Shown in pieces: positions 1 through 5,729 of a DNA stretch of 9,366 nucleotides (position 1 is its first letter; every line of letters starts with the position of its first letter). A program made the translations under genes and the position numbers. The notes beneath the pieces were generated by a model that saw nothing but the letters and a program-made list of their open reading frames with translations, searched no databases and had not been told where the DNA came from. The DNA lies in NCBI GenBank assembly GCA_023431205.1, contig JAEYXQ010000034.1, positions 1 through 9,366 of the forward strand, read 5' to 3'. Source of the DNA: Pseudomonadota bacterium (GTDB lineage Bacteria > Pseudomonadota > Alphaproteobacteria > Rhizobiales > Devosiaceae).

Positions 1-404
1 ATGCCGAAGCCGGGCCGCACCTGCACCGGACGCTGCAGGCCATCCGCGCCGAAGGCAAGGCTGCCGGCGTCGCGCTCAATCCCGCCACCCCCCTCTCCGC
101 CGTCGAGAATGTGCTCGATGACATCGATCTCCTGCTGGTGATGTCGGTAAACCCCGGCTTCGGTGGACAGGCCTTCATTCCCGCAACGCTCGACAAGCTG
201 CGCCAGGCCCGCGCCCTGGTGGCCAGCCGGCCGATTGACATCGAGGTCGACGGCGGCATCACCGCCGACAACGCCCGTGCCGTTGCCGAAGCCGGCGCAA
301 ACGTCTTCGTCGCCGGTTCCTCCGTCTATGGCGGCAACGATCCCGCCACCTACCGCAGCCGCATCGACGCCATCCGAACCGCCGCCTCGACCATCACCGC
401 CTGA
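1..404 (+). CDS. rpe: Ribulose-phosphate 3-epimerase, C-terminal part (5' end outside window)
   Basis: Cytosolic enzyme that interconverts D-ribulose 5-phosphate and D-xylulose 5-phosphate in the pentose phosphate and Calvin pathways. The reading frame is open from base 3 to the TGA at 402-404, so the window holds about the last 133 codons of a protein that is usually 215-230 residues. Visible family marks are the LNPATPL stretch, the MSVNPGFGGQ signature (phosphate-binding and substrate loop of the TIM barrel), IEVDGGI with the conserved catalytic aspartate, and AGSSVYG near the C-terminus, which belongs to the phosphate-binding end of the barrel. The gene is cut by the window edge and there is no sign of damage. 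purB follows after 30 bases in the same direction, so the two are probably co-transcribed. Identity is secure from the signatures. Confidence 0.95.
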   Translation, partial: AEAGPHLHRTLQAIRAEGKAAGVALNPATPLSAVENVLDDIDLLLVMSVNPGFGGQAFIPATLDKLRQARALVASRPIDIEVDGGITADNARAVAEAGANVFVAGSSVYGGNDPATYRSRIDAIRTAASTITA

Positions 405-434
405 ATCAATTTCTGACCGGAAGCCGACAAGCCC

Positions 435-1769
435 ATGATTCCCCGTTATTCCCGCCCCGAAATGGTCTCCGTCTGGTCGGCCGAAGCGCGCTTTGCCATC
501 TGGTTCGAGATCGAAGCCCACGCCACCACCAAGCTGGCGGAACTGGGCGTGGTGCCGACCGAGGCGGCGGCGCGCATCTGGGAAGTCATGAACGCCCGCA
601 AGGCGGAGCGGGGCGACTATGGCTTTGACGTTGCCCGCATCGACGAGATCGAGCGCACCACCAAGCACGACGTGATCGCCTTCCTGACCCACCTCAGCGA
701 GATCGTCGGACCGGAAGCGCGGTTCGTGCACCAGGGCATGACCTCCTCGGACATTCTCGATACCACCCTGTCGGTGCAACTGAAGCGCGCCGCAGATATA
801 CTGATTGCCGACATCGACGCGTTGCTGGAGGCCCTGAAGCGGCGCGCCTTCGAGCACAAGAACACCATCACCATTGGCCGCTCGCACGGCATTCACGCCG
901 AACCGACGACCTTCGGGGTGAAGCTGGCGGAGGCCTATGCCGAGTTCACCCGCAACCGGGCCCGCCTTGTGGCCGCCCGCGACGAAATCGCCACGGCGGC
1001 CATCTCCGGCGCCATCGGCACCTTCGCCAACATCGACCCGGCGGTGGAGGAATATGTCGCCGACAAGCTCGGGCTGACGATCGAGCCGGTGTCAACGCAG
1101 GTAATCCCGCGGGACCGGCACGCCATGTTCTTTGCCACCCTGGGCGTCGTCGCCAGCTCCATCGAGCGCGTGGCGGTGGAGATCCGCCACCTGCAGCGCA
1201 CCGAAGTGCTGGAGGCCGAGGAGTATTTCTCGCCCGGCCAGAAGGGCTCCTCCGCTATGCCCCACAAGCGCAATCCGGTTCTCACCGAGAACCTCACCGG
1301 CCTCGCCCGGCTGGTGCGCGGGATGGTCACACCGGCGCTCGAGAACGTCGCCCTCTGGCACGAGCGGGATATCTCGCACTCCTCCGTCGAGCGCATGATC
1401 GGCCCCGATGCCACCGTGACTCTGGACTTCGCCCTCGCGCGGCTGACCGGCGTCATCGACAAGCTGGTGGTCTACCCCGAGAACATGCGCAAGAACCTCG
1501 ACCTGCTGGGCGGCCTGCACAACTCCCAACGCGTGCTATTGGCGCTGACCCAGGCCGGCTACAGCCGCGAGGACAGTTATGCCGCCGTCCAGCGCAACGC
1601 CATGAAGGTTTGGGAACACCGCGGTGATCGCACTGGCCTGTTCGCCCAGAACCTCAAGGACGATCCGGAAGTGACTCTCGGTGATGCGCAAATCGACGCC
1701 ATGTTCGACGATGCCTACCACCTGAAGCACGTCGACACGATCTTCCGCCGGGTATTCGGCGAGGTGTGA
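435..1769 (+). CDS. purB: Adenylosuccinate lyase
   Basis: Cytosolic homotetrameric lyase of the fumarase/aspartase superfamily. It acts twice in purine synthesis, splitting SAICAR to AICAR plus fumarate and adenylosuccinate to AMP plus fumarate. The 444-residue protein has the usual bacterial length. It shows the three conserved regions that build the shared active sites: TTKHDV with HQGMTSSD (about residues 75-106), RSHGIHAEPTTFG (149-161, catalytic histidine region), and the flexible signature loop GSSAMPHKRNP (271-281) that carries the catalytic serine. The ATG at 435 is preceded by GGAAG at 419-423, and the protein begins MIPRYSRPEM as is typical of the family. rpe lies 30 bases upstream. 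The stop codon TGA (1767-1769) shares its last base with the next gene's ATG, which suggests translational coupling. purC, the preceding pathway step, is encoded about 1.5 kb downstream. Confidence 0.97.
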   Translation: MIPRYSRPEMVSVWSAEARFAIWFEIEAHATTKLAELGVVPTEAAARIWEVMNARKAERGDYGFDVARIDEIERTTKHDVIAFLTHLSEIVGPEARFVHQGMTSSDILDTTLSVQLKRAADILIADIDALLEALKRRAFEHKNTITIGRSHGIHAEPTTFGVKLAEAYAEFTRNRARLVAARDEIATAAISGAIGTFANIDPAVEEYVADKLGLTIEPVSTQVIPRDRHAMFFATLGVVASSIERVAVEIRHLQRTEVLEAEEYFSPGQKGSSAMPHKRNPVLTENLTGLARLVRGMVTPALENVALWHERDISHSSVERMIGPDATVTLDFALARLTGVIDKLVVYPENMRKNLDLLGGLHNSQRVLLALTQAGYSREDSYAAVQRNAMKVWEHRGDRTGLFAQNLKDDPEVTLGDAQIDAMFDDAYHLKHVDTIFRRVFGEV

Positions 1770-2173
1770 TGACCATCACCTTCGCTCAGGAGACCGGGCT
1801 CACGGCCGAAGAGTACATTGCCTGCGTTGGACAGACGACGCTGGGTGCCAGCCGCCCGCTCGCCAGTGCCGAGCGGGTCCAGGACATGCTCGACGAGTCC
1901 GACCTGGTCGTCACCGCCCGCACGAGCGACGGTACCCTGCTGGGTCTCGCCCGCACCATCACCGACTGGCACTGGGTAGCCTACTGCATGGACCTTGCCG
2001 TTGTTGAAACGCAGCAGGGCAGCGGCATCGGCAAGGCCTTGCTGGATGAAACGGCGCGAATTCTCGGTCCGGGCGTCGGCATCGCCCTCCTGCCCCTGCC
2101 GGGCGTGGAAGGCTTCTACCGCCATATCGGCATGGCCGATCATCCGGCACTCTGGCGCAAGCGCGAGGGGTAG
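1769..2173 (+). CDS. GNAT-family N-acetyltransferase
   Basis: Small soluble acetyl-CoA-dependent acyltransferase of the GNAT superfamily (134 aa); the acceptor is unknown. Residues 55-80 read as the core beta strands (LLGLARTITDW, then AYCMDLAVVE). The acetyl-CoA pyrophosphate-binding motif A is QQGSGIGKALLDE (82-94). Motif B/C is GVEGFYRHIGM (112-122), the usual FY-x-x-x-GF/M end of the fold. Length is typical of stand-alone GNATs. The frame also offers a GTG at 1766, but the ATG at 1769 is preferred because it forms a TGATG stop-start junction with purB and has GAGG just ahead. The gene abuts the hydrolase gene downstream (two bases between), so purB, this gene and the hydrolase look like one transcript. 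No substrate can be inferred from the sequence. Confidence 0.88.
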   Translation: MTITFAQETGLTAEEYIACVGQTTLGASRPLASAERVQDMLDESDLVVTARTSDGTLLGLARTITDWHWVAYCMDLAVVETQQGSGIGKALLDETARILGPGVGIALLPLPGVEGFYRHIGMADHPALWRKREG

Positions 2174-2175
2174 CC

Positions 2176-2727
2176 ATGAAGATTGCCGAGGCCGACATCC
2201 TGATCCTGCCGGGGCTGGGCAACTCCGGACCCGGGCACTGGCAGCAGCGCTGGGCCGAGCGGATGAATACCGCCGCCATTGTCGAGCAGGCCGAATGGGA
2301 CGAGCCGGACCTCGATGATTGGGTCCTGACCATCGAGCAGGCGGTGCGGTTGACCGAGCGGTCGGTAGTGCTGGTCGCCCATTCGCTCGCCGTGCTCGCG
2401 GTGGCGCACGTTGCCCCGCGGCTGGCGCACAGCAATGTCCGCGGTGCGTTCCTGGTGTCGGCGCCGGACGTGGAGCAGAGCGAGGCCGTGCCGGAGGAGG
2501 CGCTCGGCTTCGGACCGATCCCGCGCGATCCCCTGCCCTTCCCCTCGATGCTGGTGGCTTCGGCCAACGATCCGCTGTGCAGCGTCGATCGCGCCGTGGA
2601 GTTCGCCACCTGCTGGGGATCGGACTTCCATCAGGCAGGCGAAGCCGGGCACATCAACGTCGCCTCCGGGCACGGTCCGTGGCCGGAGGGACTGCTGATG
2701 TTCACGCGGCTGATGCAGCGGCTCTGA
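2176..2727 (+). CDS. RBBP9/YdeN-family serine hydrolase (alpha/beta hydrolase)
   Basis: Compact 183-residue alpha/beta hydrolase resembling bacterial YdeN and human RBBP9, a group of small cytosolic serine hydrolases with poorly known substrates. The N-terminal ILPGLGNSGPGHWQQRW (10-26) is the family's opening strand and oxyanion loop. The nucleophile is Ser70 in VAHSLA; this elbow is AHSLA rather than the textbook GxSxG, which is common in the family. The acid is probably Asp132 in ASANDPLC, and the base is His159 in GEAGHIN. All three triad positions are therefore present and the protein should be active. The ATG at 2176 lies two bases after the GNAT stop, and the GAGGGG across that stop can serve as ribosome binding site. 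Its 3' end faces the zeta-inhibitor gene with only five bases between the stops. Physiological role unknown. Confidence 0.9.
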   Translation: MKIAEADILILPGLGNSGPGHWQQRWAERMNTAAIVEQAEWDEPDLDDWVLTIEQAVRLTERSVVLVAHSLAVLAVAHVAPRLAHSNVRGAFLVSAPDVEQSEAVPEEALGFGPIPRDPLPFPSMLVASANDPLCSVDRAVEFATCWGSDFHQAGEAGHINVASGHGPWPEGLLMFTRLMQRL

Positions 2728-2732
2728 GAGCC

Positions 2733-3056
2733 TCAGCCTTCGGCGGCAACCTGCTCGTTGGCGACGCCGACCAGGGTGGCCATCTTCTGGCGAATCACGT
2801 CTTCGCCGACGGTGATGCCACGGGCCTTGAGGTCGCCGGAAACCTTGCGGAAGACGTCCTCGTCGCCGGCTTCCTGGAAGTCTGCGGCCACCACTTCGGC
2901 GGCATAGGCCTTGGCCTCTTCGGGCGACAGGCTCATGAGTTCGGCGGCCCAGATGCCGAGCAGCTTGTTGCGACGCGCCTCCGCCTTGAACTTCTTCTCG
3001 GCGTCGAAGGCGAACCTGGCTTCCTCGCCCCGCTTGCGATCGTCGAACCCGCTCAT
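2733..3056 (-). CDS. F1F0-ATP synthase zeta-subunit inhibitor (DUF1476 family)
   Basis: 107-residue, charged, mostly helical soluble protein matching the alphaproteobacterial DUF1476 family. Its Paracoccus denitrificans member is the zeta subunit, which inserts into F1-ATPase and blocks wasteful ATP hydrolysis. The N-terminal segment (SGFDDRKRGEEARF, residues 2-15) corresponds to the inhibitory arm. It is followed by the family's best-conserved block, FKAEARRNKLLGIWAAELM (about 23-41), and by the ADFQEAGDEDVFRKV region (about 59-73). Length is normal and no part is missing. The start is supported by GGGAG six bases ahead (complement of 3063-3067). It is the only minus-strand gene in the window, diverging from purC and converging on the hydrolase. 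I recall DUF1476 genes lying near purC in other alphaproteobacteria, but cannot verify this here. Inhibitory strength varies between species, so function is inferred from the family. Confidence 0.93.
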   Translation of the reverse strand: MSGFDDRKRGEEARFAFDAEKKFKAEARRNKLLGIWAAELMSLSPEEAKAYAAEVVAADFQEAGDEDVFRKVSGDLKARGITVGEDVIRQKMATLVGVANEQVAAEG

Positions 3057-3102
3057 GCAGCTCTCCCAAAGTGTGGCTCACGGCCCTTGCGGCCATGTCC
3101 TC

Positions 3103-3131
3103 GACATAGGCGGTTCACCGGACCAAATCAA
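3103..3131 (-). promoter_or_regulatory. Possible promoter of the zeta-inhibitor gene
   Basis: On the minus strand TTGATT (complement of 3126-3131) and TATGTC (complement of 3103-3108) are spaced by exactly 17 bases. This would place the transcription start near 3096 and give a leader of about 40 bases. The -35 box matches consensus at four of six positions, but the -10 only at three. A 5-bp dyad, ATGTC-ctc-GACAT (3095-3107), overlaps the -10 box and the predicted start, and could be an operator or could be chance. Assigned from spacing and position only. Confidence 0.35.
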
Positions 3132-3196
3132 CGCCGCTCGGATCGTTGCGACGAACTGCGGCATGCACGGCCCGGCAGGGCTGCCATCCCCAGCCA

Positions 3197-3276
3197 TCAT
3201 GCGAAAGAACTTGCATCCCGGCCCGGTTCTATCGCATGAAGCGGCCCAATCCACCCCTCCTCTCGACCGGTTTGGG
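3197..3276 (+). promoter_or_regulatory. Structured purC leader / candidate cis-regulatory element
   Basis: The 225-base divergent region between the zeta gene and purC contains no convincing gene. It does hold a long inverted repeat. TCATGCGA (3197-3204) pairs with TCGCATGA (3232-3239), then after one A/A mismatch AGAAC (3206-3210) pairs with GTTCT (3226-3230). This gives 13 Watson-Crick pairs and one G-T pair around a 13-base loop. Just downstream, CCCAA (3245-3249) can pair with TTGGG (3272-3276), extended by CC/GG after one mismatch, which would cover the purC ribosome binding site GGGA (3274-3277). No T-run follows, so this is not an intrinsic terminator. It could be an RNA control element or a DNA operator with two 14-bp half-sites. 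No clear purC promoter was found. Confidence 0.5.
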
Positions 3277-3281
3277 ATGCC

Positions 3282-4046
3282 ATGAACCGCCGCCGCAAAA
3301 TCTACGAAGGCAAGGCCAAGATCCTGTTCGAAGGCCCTGAGCCCGGCACCCTGGTCCAGTACTTCAAGGACGATGCGACCGCCGGCAACGGCGCCAAGCA
3401 CGAGGTGATCGACGGCAAGGGCGTGCTGAACAACCGGATCTCGGAGTTCATCTTCTCTAAGCTGAACGATCTCGGCATTCCCACGCACTTCCTGCGCCGC
3501 ATCAACATGCGCGAGCAGCTGATCAAGGAAGTGGAGATCATTCCGCTCGAGATCATCGTGCGTAATGTCGCGGCCGGTTCGCTGGCCAAGCGCCTCGGCC
3601 TCGAGCCGGGCACCCGCCTGCCCCGCTCGATCATCGAGTTCAGCTACAAGGACGACGCGCTCGGCGACCCGATGGTCTCCGAGGAGCACATCACCGCCTT
3701 CGGCTGGGCCACCCCGGCCGAACTCGACGACATCATGAGCCTTGCCGTCCGGATCAACGATTTCCTCACCGGCCTGTTCATGGGCGTCGGCATCCAGCTG
3801 GTGGATTTCAAGATCGAGGTCGGCCGGCTCTACGAGGGCGACATGATGCGCATCGTCCTGGCCGACGAGATCAGCCCGGACAATTGCCGGCTGTGGGACA
3901 TCAAGACCCGCAACAAGATGGACAAGGACCGCTTCCGCGAGGACCTCGGCGGCCTCGTCGAGAACTACCGCGAAGTGGCCCAGCGCCTCGGCATCCTGGT
4001 CGAGAACGACAATGCGCTGACCACCGGTCCGCGGCTGGTTCAGTAG
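3282..4046 (+). CDS. purC: Phosphoribosylaminoimidazole-succinocarboxamide synthase (SAICAR synthetase)
   Basis: Cytosolic ligase that joins CAIR and L-aspartate with ATP to make SAICAR, the substrate of the PurB encoded upstream. The 254-residue protein has normal length for the bacterial single-domain form. It opens with the ATP-binding strand MNRRRKIYEGKAKILFE. It contains the first family signature EIIVRNVAAGSLAKRLG (90-106), the QLVDFKIEVGR strand (172-182) and the second signature DEISPDNCRLWD (195-206). The ATG at 3282 has only a short GGGA (3274-3277) four bases ahead, a weak site that could be masked by the leader fold described separately. purS follows nine bases after the stop with its own strong ribosome binding site, so purC and purS form one operon. 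Confidence 0.97.
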   Translation: MNRRRKIYEGKAKILFEGPEPGTLVQYFKDDATAGNGAKHEVIDGKGVLNNRISEFIFSKLNDLGIPTHFLRRINMREQLIKEVEIIPLEIIVRNVAAGSLAKRLGLEPGTRLPRSIIEFSYKDDALGDPMVSEEHITAFGWATPAELDDIMSLAVRINDFLTGLFMGVGIQLVDFKIEVGRLYEGDMMRIVLADEISPDNCRLWDIKTRNKMDKDRFREDLGGLVENYREVAQRLGILVENDNALTTGPRLVQ

Positions 4047-4055
4047 GAGCGGGAC

Positions 4056-4298
4056 ATGAAGGCGCGCGTCATCGTCACGTTGAAATCCGGCGTTCTGGAC
4101 CCCCAGGGCCAGGCCATCGAGGGCTCGCTCAAGGGCCTCGGCTTCCCCGGTGTTGCCAATGTGCGACAGGGCAAGGTGTTCGACCTCACTCTTGAGGGAA
4201 CCGATGAATCCGAAGCGCGTTCCCGGCTTACCAGCATATGCGATAAGCTGCTGGCCAATACTGTGATCGAAAACTACACGATCGAAATCTCAAATTAA
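4056..4298 (+). CDS. purS: Phosphoribosylformylglycinamidine synthase subunit PurS
   Basis: Small (80-residue) structural subunit of the three-part FGAM synthase. A PurS dimer docks PurL to the glutaminase PurQ so that ammonia can pass between their active sites. The sequence shows the family's beta-alpha-beta pattern: KARVIVTLKSGVLDPQGQAI at the start, GLGFPGVANVRQGKVFDLTL in the middle (about residues 27-46), and LLANTVIENYTIEI at the end. A strong GGAG lies at 4046-4049, between the purC stop and this ATG. PurS is needed in the same complex as PurQ and PurL, yet purQ starts 1.4 kb further on, beyond a micro-ORF, two terminators and an unrelated membrane protein gene. Confidence 0.95.
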   Translation: MKARVIVTLKSGVLDPQGQAIEGSLKGLGFPGVANVRQGKVFDLTLEGTDESEARSRLTSICDKLLANTVIENYTIEISN

Positions 4299-4353
4299 CG
4301 GCTGTCGCCGATAACCATTTTCGCGCCAGTTCCAGGCGCAGGACTGTACTGCC

Positions 4354-4437
4354 ATGCTCAAGACCCTTTCGCTTTCCGTGATGTTCGTCGCAACCCTGGG
4401 CCTGATGTTCGCGGCTTACGCGTCCGTGCCGGTTTAA
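4354..4437 (+). CDS. Putative 27-aa single-span membrane micropeptide
   Basis: Short open frame, ATG at 4354 and TAA at 4435-4437, encoding 27 residues. It begins MLKTLSLSV and continues with an uninterrupted hydrophobic stretch (residues 9-23) ending AAYASVPV. It has one lysine at position 3 and no other charged residue, as expected for a small inner-membrane peptide with its N-terminus inside. AGGA at 4340-4343 lies ten bases before the ATG, and a 5-bp hairpin, GCGCC/GGCGC (4323-4339), directly precedes that site. AYA followed by SVPV could also be read as a signal-peptidase site, so a remnant of a secreted-protein gene is an alternative. It sits 55 bases after purS and 34 bases before a terminator, so it would be the last gene of the purCS transcript. 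Not recognised as any named family; expression is unproven. Confidence 0.45.
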   Translation: MLKTLSLSVMFVATLGLMFAAYASVPV

Positions 4438-4471
4438 GGCGCCCAGCGATCCGTTTACCATAGAGTCGATC

Positions 4472-4495
4472 TGCCGGTGCCCGCACCGGCATTTT
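4472..4495 (+). terminator. Rho-independent terminator after purCS
   Basis: Perfect inverted repeat TGCCGGTG-CCCG-CACCGGCA (4472-4491): eight G+C-rich pairs around a four-base loop, directly followed by TTTT (4492-4495). It should end the purC-purS transcript before the acyltransferase gene and so uncouples purS from purQL. Confidence 0.8.
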
Positions 4496-4519
4496 ACCGT
4501 CGGCTCCAGCGCTTGACCT

Positions 4520-4525
4520 TATGAT
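4520..4525 (+). promoter_or_regulatory. Possible -10 box of the acyltransferase gene
   Basis: TATGAT matches the TATAAT consensus at five of six positions. It lies between the purCS terminator and the acyltransferase ribosome binding site, giving a leader of about 20 bases. No good -35 box is visible 16-18 bases upstream, so this is tentative. A promoter somewhere between 4496 and 4540 is expected, because the terminator stops transcription from upstream. Confidence 0.25.
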
Positions 4526-4552
4526 GTGCCCCCGAACTCCGGGAGCGCATGC

Positions 4553-5629
4553 ATGGGTGTCACAGACAATCGGCTGGCCTGGGTCGACATGGCCAAGGGC
4601 CTGTCGATCTTCCTCGTCGTCATGATGTATTGCGCCGCCAGTGTCGGCGAAGACACGGGCCGGACCGGCGTTCTGCACTGGGCGCTCGCCTTCGCCATGC
4701 CGTTCCGCATGCCGGAGTTCTTCCTTATCTCCGGCCTGTTCCTGGCGCGGGTCATCGCCCGTCCCTGGAAGGCCTATGCCGACCGGCGGGTCGTCCACTA
4801 CCTCTACTTCTATGCGCTGTGGGCCGTGATCCACATCGTCTTCAAGGTCGCCCTGGTCGGGCGCGATCCGGTGTCGGCAGGGTCGTACCTCGCCTGGGCC
4901 GTGATCCAGCCCTATGGCGTGCTCTGGTTCATCTACATGCTGGCCGTGTTCGGCGCGCTGGCCAAGGTGCTGCACGATATCCGCGCGCCGCACTGGGCGG
5001 TGCTGGCGATTGCCGCGATCCTGCAGATGTCGGCCATCGAGACCGGCAGCTACCTCGTCGACCAGCTTGCCGCCTACTACGTTCACTTCTACGCCGGCTA
5101 TGTCTTGGCGCCCCGCCTGTTCGCGCTCGCCGATTGGGGCAACCGCCACCTGCTGGCCGCCATCGGCGTCCTTGTCGTGTGGGCCGCGGTAAACGCCGCT
5201 CTGGTGTTCTCGCCCGGCTTCCGGCTCGATCCGGTGCATATCCAGATGGGTTATGCCGCCCTGCCCGGCGTGCACCTGCTGCTGGCGCTGGCCGGTGCGT
5301 CCGCGCTCTGCCTCGTCTCGGCCCTGCTGGTGCGCCTCCCATGGATGGACTGGCTGCGCTGGATGGGCACCAAATCCCTGGTGGTCTATGTCGCCTTCGT
5401 GCTGCCGATGGGGGTCGCGCGCCTGATCCTGCTGCGGCTCGGGATCGAGGAGCCGACCATCCTCAGCCTCGCCACCATGGCGGTGGCGATCGTGGCGCCG
5501 CTGGTGCTCTGGTGGCTGACCGAGAAGACCGGCTTCGGCCGCTGGCTGTTCGAACGGCCCCTTTGGGCGCACCTCCCGGGCACACGGCGGACGGCTCCGC
5601 CAGCAGCCGCCGTCGCCGCGGCGGAATAA
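4553..5629 (+). CDS. Acyltransferase-3 family (YcfT-like) integral membrane protein
   Basis: Polytopic inner-membrane protein of 358 residues, with about ten hydrophobic spans, resembling the acyltransferase-3 superfamily (YcfT-like branch). Members transfer acyl groups onto sugars or other exported molecules; the substrate here is unknown. The opening RLAWVDMAKGLSIFLVVMMY (7-26), the PFRMPEFFLISGLFLARVI block (50-68) and the RPW-x-x-Y-x-x-RR-x-x-H-YLYFY stretch (70-87) are family-like. In most acyltransferase-3 proteins the end of the first span carries a catalytic histidine; here that place appears to hold Tyr26-Cys27, so activity is uncertain. The ATG at 4553 is chosen over an in-frame GTG at 4526 because GGGAG (4541-4545) lies seven bases before it. 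The gene is bounded by two terminators inside the purine cluster. Its base composition looks like its neighbours', with no sign of recent import. Confidence 0.85.
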   Translation: MGVTDNRLAWVDMAKGLSIFLVVMMYCAASVGEDTGRTGVLHWALAFAMPFRMPEFFLISGLFLARVIARPWKAYADRRVVHYLYFYALWAVIHIVFKVALVGRDPVSAGSYLAWAVIQPYGVLWFIYMLAVFGALAKVLHDIRAPHWAVLAIAAILQMSAIETGSYLVDQLAAYYVHFYAGYVLAPRLFALADWGNRHLLAAIGVLVVWAAVNAALVFSPGFRLDPVHIQMGYAALPGVHLLLALAGASALCLVSALLVRLPWMDWLRWMGTKSLVVYVAFVLPMGVARLILLRLGIEEPTILSLATMAVAIVAPLVLWWLTEKTGFGRWLFERPLWAHLPGTRRTAPPAAAVAAAE

Positions 5630-5642
5630 CACGCGCAAGTGT

Positions 5643-5674
5643 GGGCGATCGCAGCGCGGTCGCCCTTGCCTTTT
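5643..5674 (+). terminator. Rho-independent terminator after the acyltransferase gene
   Basis: GGGCGATCGC (5643-5652) pairs with GCGGTCGCCC (5656-5665): ten pairs including one T-G, around a three-base loop. It is followed by TTGCCTTTT (5666-5674). The stem starts 13 bases after the acyltransferase stop. Only 55 bases then remain before the purQ ATG, so purQL needs either its own promoter there or read-through. Confidence 0.75.
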
Positions 5675-5729
5675 CGGCCAAGACTCACCACAAGGACCCC
5701 GCGCATCCCATACATTGCGAGGACCCACG

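Noticed and set aside
2140..3096. 318-codon minus-strand frame across the hydrolase and zeta genes
   Set aside because: It overlaps the zeta gene in another frame on the same strand and the hydrolase antisense. The zeta frame has a recognisable family sequence and this one does not.
3211..3235. TTGCAT ... TATCGC as a purC promoter
   Set aside because: The spacing is only 13 bases, too short for a sigma-70 type promoter, and the elements lie inside the loop and stem of the inverted repeat.
3057..3281. Possible small gene in the zeta-purC gap
   Set aside because: The frames there overlap the zeta gene or purC, lack ribosome binding sites and show no family features. The gap is better explained as regulatory.
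4526..4552. Upstream GTG start for the acyltransferase
   Set aside because: It would include the GGGAG site as coding sequence and has no ribosome binding site of its own. The ATG at 4553 is correctly spaced from GGGAG.
5711..5716. TACATT as a -10 box for purQ
   Set aside because: It would put the transcription start inside or past the ribosome binding site, leaving almost no leader, and no -35 box is visible.
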